Below are positions 46,677-55,401 of a stretch of DNA of 64,000 nucleotides, piece after piece; the stretch's first letter is position 1; every line of letters starts with the position of its first letter. The position numbers and the translations under genes were made by a program. Below the pieces are notes generated by a model. It was given only the letters and a program-made list of their open reading frames with translations. It was not told the origin of the DNA and searched no databases. The DNA lies in contig JAFUDT010000002.1 of NCBI GenBank assembly GCA_017464285.1, positions 1 through 64,000 on the forward strand. The letters run 5' to 3'. This stretch comes from Bacteroidales bacterium. Lineage in GTDB: Bacteria > Bacteroidota > Bacteroidia > Bacteroidales > UBA1402.

Positions 46677-47690
46677 TTATTTTTCTATCCGCAAGATGAC
46701 CCAGAGCACAATCGGGGCACCGATGACGGGGGTGATGACATTGATGGGGATGATGCCCGATTCGCCGGGCAGGGTGCTGATGATGTTGCACAGGAGCGCC
46801 AGTGAGGCTCCGGTGAGCAGCGTGGCGGGCAGCAAGGTGCGGTGGTTGGCGCTGCCCAGCAACAGCCGGGCGATATGCGGCACGGCCAGTCCGATGAAAC
46901 CGATGGGACCGCAGAATGCGGTGGAGGCTGCCGTGAGCAGGCCGGTGGTGAGTAGCAGCAGCGTGCGTGTCCGCCGCAAGCTGATGCCCAGGTTGCGGGC
47001 ATAATTGTCACCCAGCAGCAGGGCATTGAGCGGTTTCATCAGCAGGAAAGCCAGCAGCAGGCCCAGGCAGATGATGACCACCGCATAGGGCATCCGGTCG
47101 AGGGAGACGCTACTGAAAGAGCCCATGCCCCAGAGCGCCATGGCATGGACGCCTTCGGCCGTGGCCCGGAAGTTGAGCAGTGAAATCAGGCTGGAGGCGA
47201 TATAGCCCACCATCATGCCGGCGATAAGCAGCATGACATTGTTTTGCAGCAGCCTGGACAGGAACAGCAATAATGCCATGACCACCATGGCTCCGGAAAG
47301 CGCAGAGAGAATGACCAGAGCAAAACCGCCGATGGTGAGCGAACTGGTCGAGACCACCCCTCCGGCTACCAGCACCACCAAGGCCACGCCAAGATGGGCG
47401 CCGCTGTCGATGCCCAGTACCGAAGGACCGGCCAGCGGATTGCGGAAGGCCGTCTGCAGCAGCAGACCGCTCACCGACAGCGCGGCGCCGCACAGCAGGG
47501 CGGTGACAGACTGCGGGATACGGTTCTCAATGATGATGAACTGCCACGAAGGATGTGCGGGCGAGCCTTTGCCCAGCAGGATGTCGGTAATGGCCGACAT
47601 GGGGATGCTGACGCTGCCGGAGTAGAGCGAGACAGCGAAGAGCAACAGGGTAAGCACTGCCAGAGCGGATATGACTAAGGTATTTCTCAT
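46677..47690 (-). CDS. btuC: Cobalamin ABC importer permease (BtuC-like)
   Basis: 337 residues with about ten transmembrane helices typical of the FecCD/BtuC family, for example LVISALAVLTLLLFAVSLYSG, and the conserved motifs ENRIPQSVTALLCGAALSVSG and GPIGFIGLAVPHIAR that contact the ATPase. It forms the inner-membrane channel. Start and the btuF stop overlap by four bases. Substrate assignment is by operon context. Confidence 0.9.
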   Translation of the reverse strand: MRNTLVISALAVLTLLLFAVSLYSGSVSIPMSAITDILLGKGSPAHPSWQFIIIENRIPQSVTALLCGAALSVSGLLLQTAFRNPLAGPSVLGIDSGAHLGVALVVLVAGGVVSTSSLTIGGFALVILSALSGAMVVMALLLFLSRLLQNNVMLLIAGMMVGYIASSLISLLNFRATAEGVHAMALWGMGSFSSVSLDRMPYAVVIICLGLLLAFLLMKPLNALLLGDNYARNLGISLRRTRTLLLLTTGLLTAASTAFCGPIGFIGLAVPHIARLLLGSANHRTLLPATLLTGASLALLCNIISTLPGESGIIPINVITPVIGAPIVLWVILRIEK

Positions 47691-48811
47691 TTCAGGGGCT
47701 GAAAGTACTGCTTTTCTCCGGCAATTCCCAACTGCGGGTGAATAATTCTGATGAGATCGGCCAAGAGCCGGTCAGGATGATAGGGCGTTTCCTCGTAGAA
47801 GAGCGAATTGTCCTGATTGCATCCGTAAACCTGTCCCGACTGGAAGGAACGGAAGTGGGCAAACGAGGGATAGTCGGTTTTGATCTGGGCCAGGGTGAGC
47901 GGCTGGGACTGGTTGTATTTGATGAGCCAGATGTCGGCCTGTTGAGCCACTTCATAGACACTCTCCACAGACAGGGCCAGCGAACCGTTTTTGGGCCGGT
48001 TGGCAAACACATAGTCGGCGCCTGCATCGTGATAAAGGATGCCCATCGAACTGGTGCCGCCCGGTACGTACCAGACGCCCGAATAGGGCTTTTCGGCGAC
48101 CAGTGTCGGACGCCGTGACACAGTGTCGGTTGCCGCTTTCATGGCCAGATAGCGTTGCTCAACACTGTGGAACAAACTGTCGGCCCGCTCCCCCTGACCG
48201 AATAGGCGGCCGTAGAAACGCATCCATTCGGCCCTGGCCAGCGGACTAAATTCCATGTAGTCGGCACACTCCACGATGGGAATACCCAGGCGTTCGATGC
48301 GGCCGTAGCCGCCGGAATTCTCAAAGGGCGAAACGAGCAATGCATCGGGCTGTACATCCATGATGCCTTCGATGCTGGGTTCCATGGCATTGCCGAAATT
48401 GGCCACACGCCCCTCCTTGACAGCTTTCCGTATGGAAGGAATATGGATGTATTCAATCTCGCAGATGCCGCGGATGGCAGCTTCCTGCCCAAGTTCCTTG
48501 ATCAGCCCGCAATGGACGGCGGTGAATACGCCGGCCCGCTGCAGGGGGATCCGCACCAGGGTACCCGGATGCTTGAGGCGGCGGCAGCTGTCGGGATGGG
48601 TGTAGAGGGTGTAGTGATGCAGCACCTGGGTGGTGTCCCAGGGATTGCGGATAAAGACTTCGGTGGCCCCGTCGTGGCGGATCATGCTCAGGTTGCGGGC
48701 ATAGCGCAGGGGGATGGGTTCACCCTGTATCTTTTTGTGGTTGGGCCCGCTGCCGTTGCACGACAGCAACAACAGGACGGTACACAGGCTGACAAAGAGA
48801 TTCTTGGTCAT
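47687..48811 (-). CDS. btuF: Cobalamin-binding lipoprotein (BtuF-like)
   Basis: 374 residues from ATG 48811, which starts a lipoprotein signal (VLLLLSC). Helical backbone metal-chelate/B12 binding protein fold, with VRIPLQRAGVFTAVH and a Lys/Arg-rich hinge. It should carry corrinoid in the periplasm to BtuC. Start overlaps the btuB stop by four bases. Confidence 0.85.
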   Translation of the reverse strand: MTKNLFVSLCTVLLLLSCNGSGPNHKKIQGEPIPLRYARNLSMIRHDGATEVFIRNPWDTTQVLHHYTLYTHPDSCRRLKHPGTLVRIPLQRAGVFTAVHCGLIKELGQEAAIRGICEIEYIHIPSIRKAVKEGRVANFGNAMEPSIEGIMDVQPDALLVSPFENSGGYGRIERLGIPIVECADYMEFSPLARAEWMRFYGRLFGQGERADSLFHSVEQRYLAMKAATDTVSRRPTLVAEKPYSGVWYVPGGTSSMGILYHDAGADYVFANRPKNGSLALSVESVYEVAQQADIWLIKYNQSQPLTLAQIKTDYPSFAHFRSFQSGQVYGCNQDNSLFYEETPYHPDRLLADLIRIIHPQLGIAGEKQYFQPLK

Positions 48812-50904
48812 TTCGAAGCGGATTTGAGGGGCCATTGCGGTTTGATTTCCAAAAATATCTCAAAGTTGCGACCTGCCATGGGACGGGACAGGACGGTGAC
48901 ATATTCCGTGTCGAGAACATTGTTGACGACGCCTTTGAGTGAAGTGTGCACCTGTCTCCATTGCCAACTCTTTTCCAACGACAGGTTACTCATGTAGAAA
49001 GGCTTGAGCCGGCCGGTGATGTAGGCCGTCTCGTTGCTGGTGGTTGTGAAGCGTTCGCTGTAATGCATCCATTGATAGGAAAATGTCCAGCGTCGCCATG
49101 ACAGTTTGCCGCTCAGATTGGCCGAGTGGCGCGGCACATAGACCAGCTGCTTGCCGTAGGAGGCATCGTCGTCATCCACCTCTTTGCTTTTGTTCAGGCT
49201 GGGAGTGTAGGCATAGTTGCCTGTCAGGTCAAGATGCCAGTCCCGATGGAAGTTGAATCCGGCCGTTGCTGTCATTTCCGTACCGTAGCTGTGAACCCGT
49301 TTCAGGTTGGACGGCTGCCAGTAGCCTTTGGCATTGGGTGTCCACAGGATCCAGTCGGTGATGTGCGAATCGAAAGCCGACAGATTGACGTTGAGCGTGA
49401 AGGTCCTGCGTCGCAGGCTGAGTTCCAGTCCGCCGTCGGCTGTGAGGCCTTTTTCGGGACGCAGGTTGGGATTGCCGCCGGGCTTGAAATAGAGGTCGTC
49501 CATCGAAGGATAGCGGTAGTTGCGGGCTGCGGAGGCTTTGACGACCAGTGTCTGGGCGGAGGGTACCGTGCCCTCGTGTTGCCGGGACACCAGGATGTAT
49601 TCGGCAAATAGGGCCGGGATGGGCGGTACCAGATCGTCGCGGTAGCATTCCTCGCGCAGCACGGCCGAGAGGCTGAGCCGTTGGCGGGGACGCCATCTGG
49701 CCGACAGGCTCAGGTGGTATTCGGGCCGGCCCAGGCGATAGTTCTCGCCAATATGGAAGGGACTTTTGTCCACGCTATAGACGTGGTTGTAATAGAGCTC
49801 GGCATCCATGGTGAGCAACAGGCGGCGGTCGGGCATCCAGTCGGCGTCGGCCTGCAGGAAGCCCTGCTGGCTGCGGCTCATGGCATGGGTGATGTCGGTG
49901 CTGACCGATTCGTAAGTGGTGGAGTAGTCGTAGGCGGTCTGCTGACGCACGTAACCGCTGCGAAGGCCGATATTCCAGGCTGTGCCGGACTTGTCCCAGC
50001 TGGCTACGGCACGAACCACATCCTGTTCCTGTTCGTTGCTGAAACTGCTGTTGTCCTTGTAATCAACACTCAGGAAGGGCAGTCCGCGTAGGCTGTGGCT
50101 ATACCAGGCAGCCAGCGAGAAGCGGCCTTTGTCGAGGGCATTGCAGTATAACTCCTGCAATAGATGGAAATCATCGAAATAACCGCTGCGGTTGCGCTCC
50201 CGCGGATGGTAGGAACGGACGATATGGCCTTCCTCGTCGCGCACATCCACCTTCTTATCGTAGTTGGTGTAAATGAAATCGTTGTCGCTGCAAGCATAGA
50301 CAAGGCGGGTGCTGCTGCTCCAGCGCTCGCTGCTGTAGCTCAGGCGCAGGAACTGGTCGTAGGTGTCGAACGAGCCGATGCCTTGGATATATTGCAGCGT
50401 CGTGCCCTGAGTCTGGACGGGCAGGGTGCCAAGATCGACGGCTCCGCCCAGTCCGCCTCCCGTAAGCGACAAGGAAGAGGCTCCGTGCAGCAGGGTGGCC
50501 TGATCGACGAAATAGGAGGGTATGGTGCTGAAATCTACTGTGCCCAGCATCGGTGAATTGATTTTCATGCCGTTCCATAGCACCTGGGTATGCGCCGGAG
50601 AAGTGCCGCGAAACTCGGCGGTCGATTCCGTGGCCCGGCCATAGCTCTTGATGAAAAGCGTGGAATGCCGTGTCAGGATGTCGGACATCGACAGGGAAAC
50701 GTTCTGATGTAGGATGGCTGTGTCGATGCTGGTTTGCTGCACGCCGGCATCCTTGAGACGACGCTGGCCCAGAATGCCGACTTCGTCGAGATTCAGTGAC
50801 CATTGCTCTGAGGTCTGTGCATGGCAGATGTCCCGGTGGAGGCCGGACAGGGAGCAGGGCAGCAGCTCTGCCCACAACAGTAGCAGTAGCAACGTACGAT
50901 TCAT
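48808..50904 (-). CDS. btuB: TonB-dependent cobalamin receptor (BtuB-like)
   Basis: 698 residues from ATG 50904, which opens onto a signal peptide (MNRTLLLLLLWAELLPCSLS). The frame extends upstream 555 bases but that part overlaps the next gene out of frame and is low-complexity. A plug domain begins near residue 45 (VGILGQRRLKDAGV, then FRGTSPAHTQVLWNGMKINS and SLTGGGLGGAVDLGT). A 22-strand barrel follows. Without an N-terminal carboxypeptidase-like domain it is not SusC-type. It lies seven bases after the PKD lipoprotein gene. Confidence 0.9.
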   Translation of the reverse strand: MNRTLLLLLLWAELLPCSLSGLHRDICHAQTSEQWSLNLDEVGILGQRRLKDAGVQQTSIDTAILHQNVSLSMSDILTRHSTLFIKSYGRATESTAEFRGTSPAHTQVLWNGMKINSPMLGTVDFSTIPSYFVDQATLLHGASSLSLTGGGLGGAVDLGTLPVQTQGTTLQYIQGIGSFDTYDQFLRLSYSSERWSSSTRLVYACSDNDFIYTNYDKKVDVRDEEGHIVRSYHPRERNRSGYFDDFHLLQELYCNALDKGRFSLAAWYSHSLRGLPFLSVDYKDNSSFSNEQEQDVVRAVASWDKSGTAWNIGLRSGYVRQQTAYDYSTTYESVSTDITHAMSRSQQGFLQADADWMPDRRLLLTMDAELYYNHVYSVDKSPFHIGENYRLGRPEYHLSLSARWRPRQRLSLSAVLREECYRDDLVPPIPALFAEYILVSRQHEGTVPSAQTLVVKASAARNYRYPSMDDLYFKPGGNPNLRPEKGLTADGGLELSLRRRTFTLNVNLSAFDSHITDWILWTPNAKGYWQPSNLKRVHSYGTEMTATAGFNFHRDWHLDLTGNYAYTPSLNKSKEVDDDDASYGKQLVYVPRHSANLSGKLSWRRWTFSYQWMHYSERFTTTSNETAYITGRLKPFYMSNLSLEKSWQWRQVHTSLKGVVNNVLDTEYVTVLSRPMAGRNFEIFLEIKPQWPLKSASK

Positions 50905-50911
50905 CGGTCGG

Positions 50912-52360
50912 TCAGTCTGTTTCGGGTTCGAGATGGTAGTCGCTGATATAATAAACCTCAGTGCTGATCTCGCCCAGGTTGGGTGTGCTGCCCGTCTGGG
51001 CTGTCTGGATCTTGATAAAGTCGATGTATTGCAGATTGGCAGGCTGTCCGTCCCAGCTGCGCGCCTGGCTGATCCGGTAATAGCCCATCTTGCCGGCCCG
51101 GTCTTCGAAAAAGTCGCCCAGGTTGTCCACATAGCCCCAGTCGTAGGCGGGCATATCCGACATGCCGTTAAGGTAGGTACTGCGGTCGCGCAGCCGCGAA
51201 CCGAACCAGGTTCTTTCAATGGTGTGCAGGCTGTCGTCGATGGCGGTTCCCTCCACCCAGGGCTGCCAGTAGCTGTCGTGCGGGTTCCAGTAGCCCATGT
51301 AGGGCACATAGCCGGTCTGGCCCATACAGTCGCGCCAGCCGATGGCCGAACCGGCCTGACGGGGCCGGTAGTAGGTGATGGCATACTCCAGGGTTTCGTT
51401 GCCTGTGCCGTATTCCGAACCGGCCAGTTCAAACCACTGGTCGTTGGGCAGTCCGTCACCGTTGTCGTCTTGGCTTACCCAGATGATGCCCGGTTCAGAC
51501 TGGTAGCTGAAGGGATTGCCTTTGATGCAGAGGTCGTAGCCCTCGGCCGAGGCAGGGACACTGTGGTCGAAGCCGGCGATAAGATAGCCTCCCTCGGCGC
51601 CCAGGCTCACCGACCAGCGGCGCGAGAAGTGGGCCAGCACCGTGTCGCAGGCCTGTTGGTGGGTGCAGCCATCGGGGAAGGCGTCTCCCACGATGATGTA
51701 GCCGTTGACCTGATGGCCGGGCGCGGGCATGTATTCATAGATGTGGTCCACCAGGGCCTGCCCCTCCGCTCCGCGCCGGTAGCTTCCCGGAGGAGGACAT
51801 ACGTTGATGATGAAATCCTGCGACACCTCCCTGCCTTGCAGCCGGGTGGTCAGGCTGACGGTGTGACGGCCTTGGGAAGTCCCGACATACACCTGTGACA
51901 CTTCATCTTCTCCTTCTGTCATATAGGCCTTCACCTTGATGCTGCGCCCCTGGGCGATATTGATGGTTGTCCAGGGAAATTTCCAGCCGCTGGACGGGGG
52001 CAGTTCGGGCAGTACTTGGGTCTCGCTGGCCAAGACGGTGATTTTTACTTCGTCTTCGGTCTGACCGTAACGGTTGCTGACTGTGAGTTTCACAAAGTAT
52101 TCGCCCGTCTCTCCTCCCGTATAGTTGAACCAGGTGGCAGTGCTGAGCACATGGCCGTCCATCGACCACAGATAGACGGAAGTCTCGTCAGTGTATTCCA
52201 CGATGGGAATGAGCGTGATTTTTTCCCCCTCGTGGACGCGGTAGCGGGCCGAAGCCTCGCTCCAGCTGATGCGCGGCAGGTTTTTTTCTTCCTCTTCGCG
52301 GCAGGAAAAAAGCAGGAGAAAGAGCAGCAGGAGGCTGGGAAGGAAAGCAAATTGTTTCAT
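50912..52360 (-). CDS. PKD-type surface lipoprotein of the cobalamin operon
   Basis: 482 residues from ATG 52360 (lipobox LLLFSC); ATG 52378 is an alternative. The N-terminal part (about 20-110) is an Ig/PKD-like domain: DETSVYLWSMDGHVLSTAT and GEYFVKLTVSNRYGQTED. The C-terminal part (about 190-480) is rich in Trp, Tyr and Gly, with GIIWVSQDDNGDGLPNDQWFELAGSE, and resembles no enzyme I can name. Located between BtuG-like and BtuB-like genes in a riboswitch-controlled operon, it probably helps capture corrinoids at the cell surface. This is inferred from position only. Confidence 0.65.
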   Translation of the reverse strand: MKQFAFLPSLLLLFLLLFSCREEEEKNLPRISWSEASARYRVHEGEKITLIPIVEYTDETSVYLWSMDGHVLSTATWFNYTGGETGEYFVKLTVSNRYGQTEDEVKITVLASETQVLPELPPSSGWKFPWTTINIAQGRSIKVKAYMTEGEDEVSQVYVGTSQGRHTVSLTTRLQGREVSQDFIINVCPPPGSYRRGAEGQALVDHIYEYMPAPGHQVNGYIIVGDAFPDGCTHQQACDTVLAHFSRRWSVSLGAEGGYLIAGFDHSVPASAEGYDLCIKGNPFSYQSEPGIIWVSQDDNGDGLPNDQWFELAGSEYGTGNETLEYAITYYRPRQAGSAIGWRDCMGQTGYVPYMGYWNPHDSYWQPWVEGTAIDDSLHTIERTWFGSRLRDRSTYLNGMSDMPAYDWGYVDNLGDFFEDRAGKMGYYRISQARSWDGQPANLQYIDFIKIQTAQTGSTPNLGEISTEVYYISDYHLEPETD

Positions 52361-52364
52361 GGGC

Positions 52365-53507
52365 TTATTTGAAGGCAAAGCCGTTGGGCGTGATACCCAC
52401 CCGAAACTTGTCGATCAGGCCTCCGTCCCGGCTGTAGCGGAACACTACGCCCGACTGGTTGTAATCGACAGCATCAGCTACATAGATCTCTCCGTTGCGG
52501 GGATGTATGCCAATGGCATAGAGAAAATGCCTGCGCCCGTTCTGTCCCAGCTGGGCTTGGATGAACGGCCGCACGGGCGGATGCGGATCGGTGACTGCCA
52601 TGCGGTAGATGTCGTTGTTGATCAGATAGAGTGTATCGCGCGAAGGGTTCATGGCCAGTTGCACGTTGCCCTCGTCGGTATCAAGGGCAAAGTCCTGCTC
52701 GATGGCGAAACTCTTTGCGTCGATGCTGTATAGATGGGGAATATTGTCTCCGAAGGAATCGTCGCCCATGGAATAGCCGCCGTCGGTGATGACCCAGAGC
52801 TTGCCCCGGGCGTCGATGGTCATGTCTTTGGGCTGCCAGCTGTCGAGCTCGATTTCGTGGACCATCTGGTCGGAGCGGGTGTCGATGACCAGGATCTTGT
52901 TGGAATAGCTCCAGCAGTTGGTGAAAACGTAGTGTCCCCAGGCAACCAGTTTCTCGGTCGAACAATAGCCGAAGGAGGCTTCCTGCCTGGTGGAAATGCT
53001 GCCCGTGCAGGTCATGGTACTTGGGTTGAAAATGGTGATGTAAGGAGAGTAGAGATCGGTGACGTAGGCCTTGTCGCTGCTGAGAAAATGGATGTAGCGC
53101 GGGTTGATCATGTGGTCGGTCTCGCCCGATGTCAATTGGCCTTTGACCCGGAAAGTGGCCGTATCGACGGCCCAGATGATGCCGCTGTTTTCCACGGTGA
53201 TATAGGCGGTGCCGTCATGGATGGCGATGGATTGGCCTGTGTCACCCAGTTTGCGGTCGTTGGCACGGGCGAAAACGCCGTTTTCAACGGTCCGGGAATC
53301 CGGATTGTAATAGGAAAGGGTGCTGTTGCCGGCATTGAAGTTGCCTTCACACAGGATGAAGACGCCCTGCCCGGTATTGGAAAAAAACTCTTCTTCGATG
53401 CCGGGGTCGGCATTGGAACATGCTGCCGACAGCAACAAGGCTGCCGGCAGCATGAACCGGAGATATTTATTGATATTAGAGCTCGACCACAACATTGTCG
53501 AAGGCAA
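52365..53507 (-). CDS. btuG: BtuG-like cobalamin-binding surface beta-propeller lipoprotein
   Basis: Up to 380 residues. The start is uncertain (ATGs at 53507, 53495 and 53453); the SPII signal is LPAALLLSAAC. A YncE/DUF5074-type seven-bladed propeller follows, with blades such as GQSIAIHDGTAYITVENSG, SDKAYVTDLYSPYITIFNP and GKLWVITDGG. In Bacteroides, BtuG of this type caps BtuB on the surface and binds cobalamin very tightly. The neighbouring BtuB gene and the upstream riboswitch support the same role. Confidence 0.85.
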   Translation of the reverse strand: MPSTMLWSSSNINKYLRFMLPAALLLSAACSNADPGIEEEFFSNTGQGVFILCEGNFNAGNSTLSYYNPDSRTVENGVFARANDRKLGDTGQSIAIHDGTAYITVENSGIIWAVDTATFRVKGQLTSGETDHMINPRYIHFLSSDKAYVTDLYSPYITIFNPSTMTCTGSISTRQEASFGYCSTEKLVAWGHYVFTNCWSYSNKILVIDTRSDQMVHEIELDSWQPKDMTIDARGKLWVITDGGYSMGDDSFGDNIPHLYSIDAKSFAIEQDFALDTDEGNVQLAMNPSRDTLYLINNDIYRMAVTDPHPPVRPFIQAQLGQNGRRHFLYAIGIHPRNGEIYVADAVDYNQSGVVFRYSRDGGLIDKFRVGITPNGFAFK

Positions 53508-54183
53508 AGTACTTGGGGTGCTTGACGCCGTAGCTGGATCGGTCGCTACCGTCCATGGTGAAGGTCAAACTCTTGACTTCTCCCAGGCTGCTCAGGTCGA
53601 TAGTTTTCCAGTTTTCCATGATCTTGCCGTCGCGGGCCAGGTCGATTTCCAGCGTCTTTTCATTGTCGGCAGTGATCGTGATGGTCAGGTTGCCGCTTTC
53701 GGCCAGAGAGGCGGCATAGCCGTCACCGAACTTGGTCGAACCGAGCTGGTAGGTCGTCGGGCTGACATCCATCGAACGGACGACACGGGGTGTGGCCAGC
53801 GTGATAGTGGCGTCGCAATAGACTACGGCAAAGTTTTTGCTGCCGTTCGACTGCGGAATGGACAGTTGGTAATTGTAGGATGCGTGGTTTTCAATGTCGG
53901 CATCAATGTAGTTGGAAATGGCCACACCGCCTTCGGAATAGCCGTATTCACCGCCATAGGCACGGGTCAGGCCGCCGCTGATGCCGGTCTGGGCATCGCT
54001 CCAGGCGTAAGTGTCCTTGCCACTGCCGTAGAGCAGGTCGCCGCCATACTGGGCGGTGTCGATCAAAGCGGTCCATTGCTGACCTTCGAAATCCAGGGTA
54101 GCGGTTTTGTCGTCATCATTGTCACATGCAGCCATGGCAAAGCCAACACACAATGTCACAGCAAGATAAAGAATCTTCTTCAT
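53476..54183 (-). CDS. DUF4465 cobalamin-binding lipoprotein (BtuH-like)
   Basis: 235 residues with a lipoprotein signal (GFAMAAC). The body matches the DUF4465 pattern: FEGQQWTALIDTAQYGGDLLYG, YAWSDAQTGISGGLT, GGVAISNYID, and the final SYGVKHPKYFAFDNVVVEL. Bacteroides BtuH, a second surface cobalamin binder, belongs to this family. First gene after the cobalamin riboswitch. The downstream BtuG frame overlaps its end, indicating coupled translation. Confidence 0.85.
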   Translation of the reverse strand: MKKILYLAVTLCVGFAMAACDNDDDKTATLDFEGQQWTALIDTAQYGGDLLYGSGKDTYAWSDAQTGISGGLTRAYGGEYGYSEGGVAISNYIDADIENHASYNYQLSIPQSNGSKNFAVVYCDATITLATPRVVRSMDVSPTTYQLGSTKFGDGYAASLAESGNLTITITADNEKTLEIDLARDGKIMENWKTIDLSSLGEVKSLTFTMDGSDRSSYGVKHPKYFAFDNVVVEL

Positions 54184-54257
54184 AATTCTTCTGTATTAAA
54201 TAGTTAAACAAAAAAAAGTCTCCATCGGACCGTCTCCACGCGGTCGTTTTTACTGGA

Positions 54258-54420
54258 TGCAACGTCCGGCAGGTCTTCTGACTTATCCTCCCCCTTTCTG
54301 CGCGGAGCCTTCCCGGCCTGTTGGAGGCCAGTGGCAGATAACCGCGAGGGTCATGACGAGGAATCACAGCAGCGGGACTGTCCGGGATTTTCACCCGATT
54401 CCCTAAGCCGTATTGCGGTG
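54258..54420 (-). ncRNA. Cobalamin riboswitch
   Basis: On the minus strand the leader shows the class signature: CGGGTGAAAATCCCGGAC, the B12-box element GCCACTGG (complement of 54328-54335), GGGAAGGC, and GTCAGAAGACCTGCC near the 3' side. It precedes the whole btu operon; cobalamin binding would reduce expression of the receptor and importer genes. Ends are approximate. The remaining bases of the gap 54184-54519 hold the operon's ribosome-binding region and the divergent promoters. Confidence 0.93.
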
Positions 54421-54421
54421 G

Positions 54422-54429
54422 CAAAGATA
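54422..54429 (-). promoter_or_regulatory. Putative -7 box of the cobalamin operon
   Basis: Complement reads TATCTTTG, matching TAnnTTTG, directly upstream of the riboswitch start. A clear -33 box is not visible. Confidence 0.55.
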
Positions 54430-54486
54430 CTGATTTTTTCAATCTTTATAATGCGGGCAGTTTTTTCATACATTGGAAAAAATACT

Positions 54487-54494
54487 TACATTTG
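54487..54494 (+). promoter_or_regulatory. Putative -7 box of rfbABC
   Basis: TACATTTG matches TAnnTTTG and lies 25 bases before the rfbA ATG. It is divergent to the cobalamin operon promoter. Confidence 0.5.
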
Positions 54495-54519
54495 CATTTT
54501 GATGCATTAATTGAAAACT

Positions 54520-55386
54520 ATGACCAAAGGTATCATTTTGGCCGGTGGTAGCGCCACACGCCTGTTTCCCTTGTCGAAGGCCATTTCCAAGCAGATCATG
54601 CCAGTCTACGACAAGCCGATGATCTATTATCCTCTGTCCACCCTGATGCTGGCGGGCATCCGAGAGGTGCTGATCATCTCCACCCCCCGCGATTTGCCGA
54701 TGTTTCGTGAACTGTTGGGCAGTGGCGAAGAACTGGGAATGCATTTCGAATACATAGTGCAGGAAAAGCCCAACGGACTGGCGCAGGCCTTTGTGCTGGG
54801 TGCCGACTTCCTGAATGGCGGGCCCGGCTGCCTGATTCTGGGCGACAACCTGTTCTATGGCCAAGGCTTCTCATCCATGCTGAAAAAGGCTGTGGAAATA
54901 GAAAAAGGGGCCTGCATCTTCGGCTACTATGTCAAGGATCCCCGCGCCTATGGGGTGGTGGAATTCGACAAGGACGGCAAAGTGTTGTCGCTGGAAGAAA
55001 AACCCGCCCGCCCCAAGTCCAACTATGCCGTGCCCGGGCTGTATTTCTACGATGCTACGGTGACAGAGAAGGCCGCCGGCCTGCAGCCTTCGGCCCGCGG
55101 CGAATACGAAATCACCGACCTCAACAAACTGTATCTCGAGGAAGGCAGTTTGCAGGTGTCGCTCTTCGGGCGCGGTTTTGCCTGGCTCGATACGGGTAAC
55201 AGCGACAGCCTGCTTGAAGCCTCCAATTTTGTGGCCACCATCCAGAACCGTCAGGGCTTCTATGTGTCTTGCATCGAGGAGATCGCCTGGCGCAAGGGCT
55301 GGATCGACGACCGTCAGCTGGAAAGCCTCGGACAGGCATTGTCCAAGACGGCCTACGGGCAATACATCCTTTCACTTGTCAAATAA
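54520..55386 (+). CDS. rfbA: Glucose-1-phosphate thymidylyltransferase
   Basis: 288 residues from ATG 54520 (a TTG nine bases earlier also opens the frame). The nucleotide-binding loop is GGSATRLFPLSKAISKQ, where many family members have GGSGTRL; other features (KPMIYYPLSTLM, GDNLFYGQGF, EEKPARPKSNYAVPGLYFY) are normal. It makes dTDP-glucose from dTTP and glucose-1-phosphate for deoxysugars such as rhamnose. First gene of the rfbABC set. Confidence 0.95.
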   Translation: MTKGIILAGGSATRLFPLSKAISKQIMPVYDKPMIYYPLSTLMLAGIREVLIISTPRDLPMFRELLGSGEELGMHFEYIVQEKPNGLAQAFVLGADFLNGGPGCLILGDNLFYGQGFSSMLKKAVEIEKGACIFGYYVKDPRAYGVVEFDKDGKVLSLEEKPARPKSNYAVPGLYFYDATVTEKAAGLQPSARGEYEITDLNKLYLEEGSLQVSLFGRGFAWLDTGNSDSLLEASNFVATIQNRQGFYVSCIEEIAWRKGWIDDRQLESLGQALSKTAYGQYILSLVK

Positions 55387-55401
55387 ATTATCCCCTCTGC
55401 T

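Noticed and set aside
50905..51459. Long N-terminal extension of the BtuB frame
   Set aside because: It overlaps the PKD lipoprotein gene out of frame, is low in complexity (Thr, Pro, Ala), and a signal peptide starts at 50904.
54258..54420. Hairpins read as a terminator of the cobalamin operon
   Set aside because: The conserved GCCACTGG, GTGAAAATCCC and GTCAGAAGACC blocks identify a cobalamin riboswitch rather than a simple terminator.
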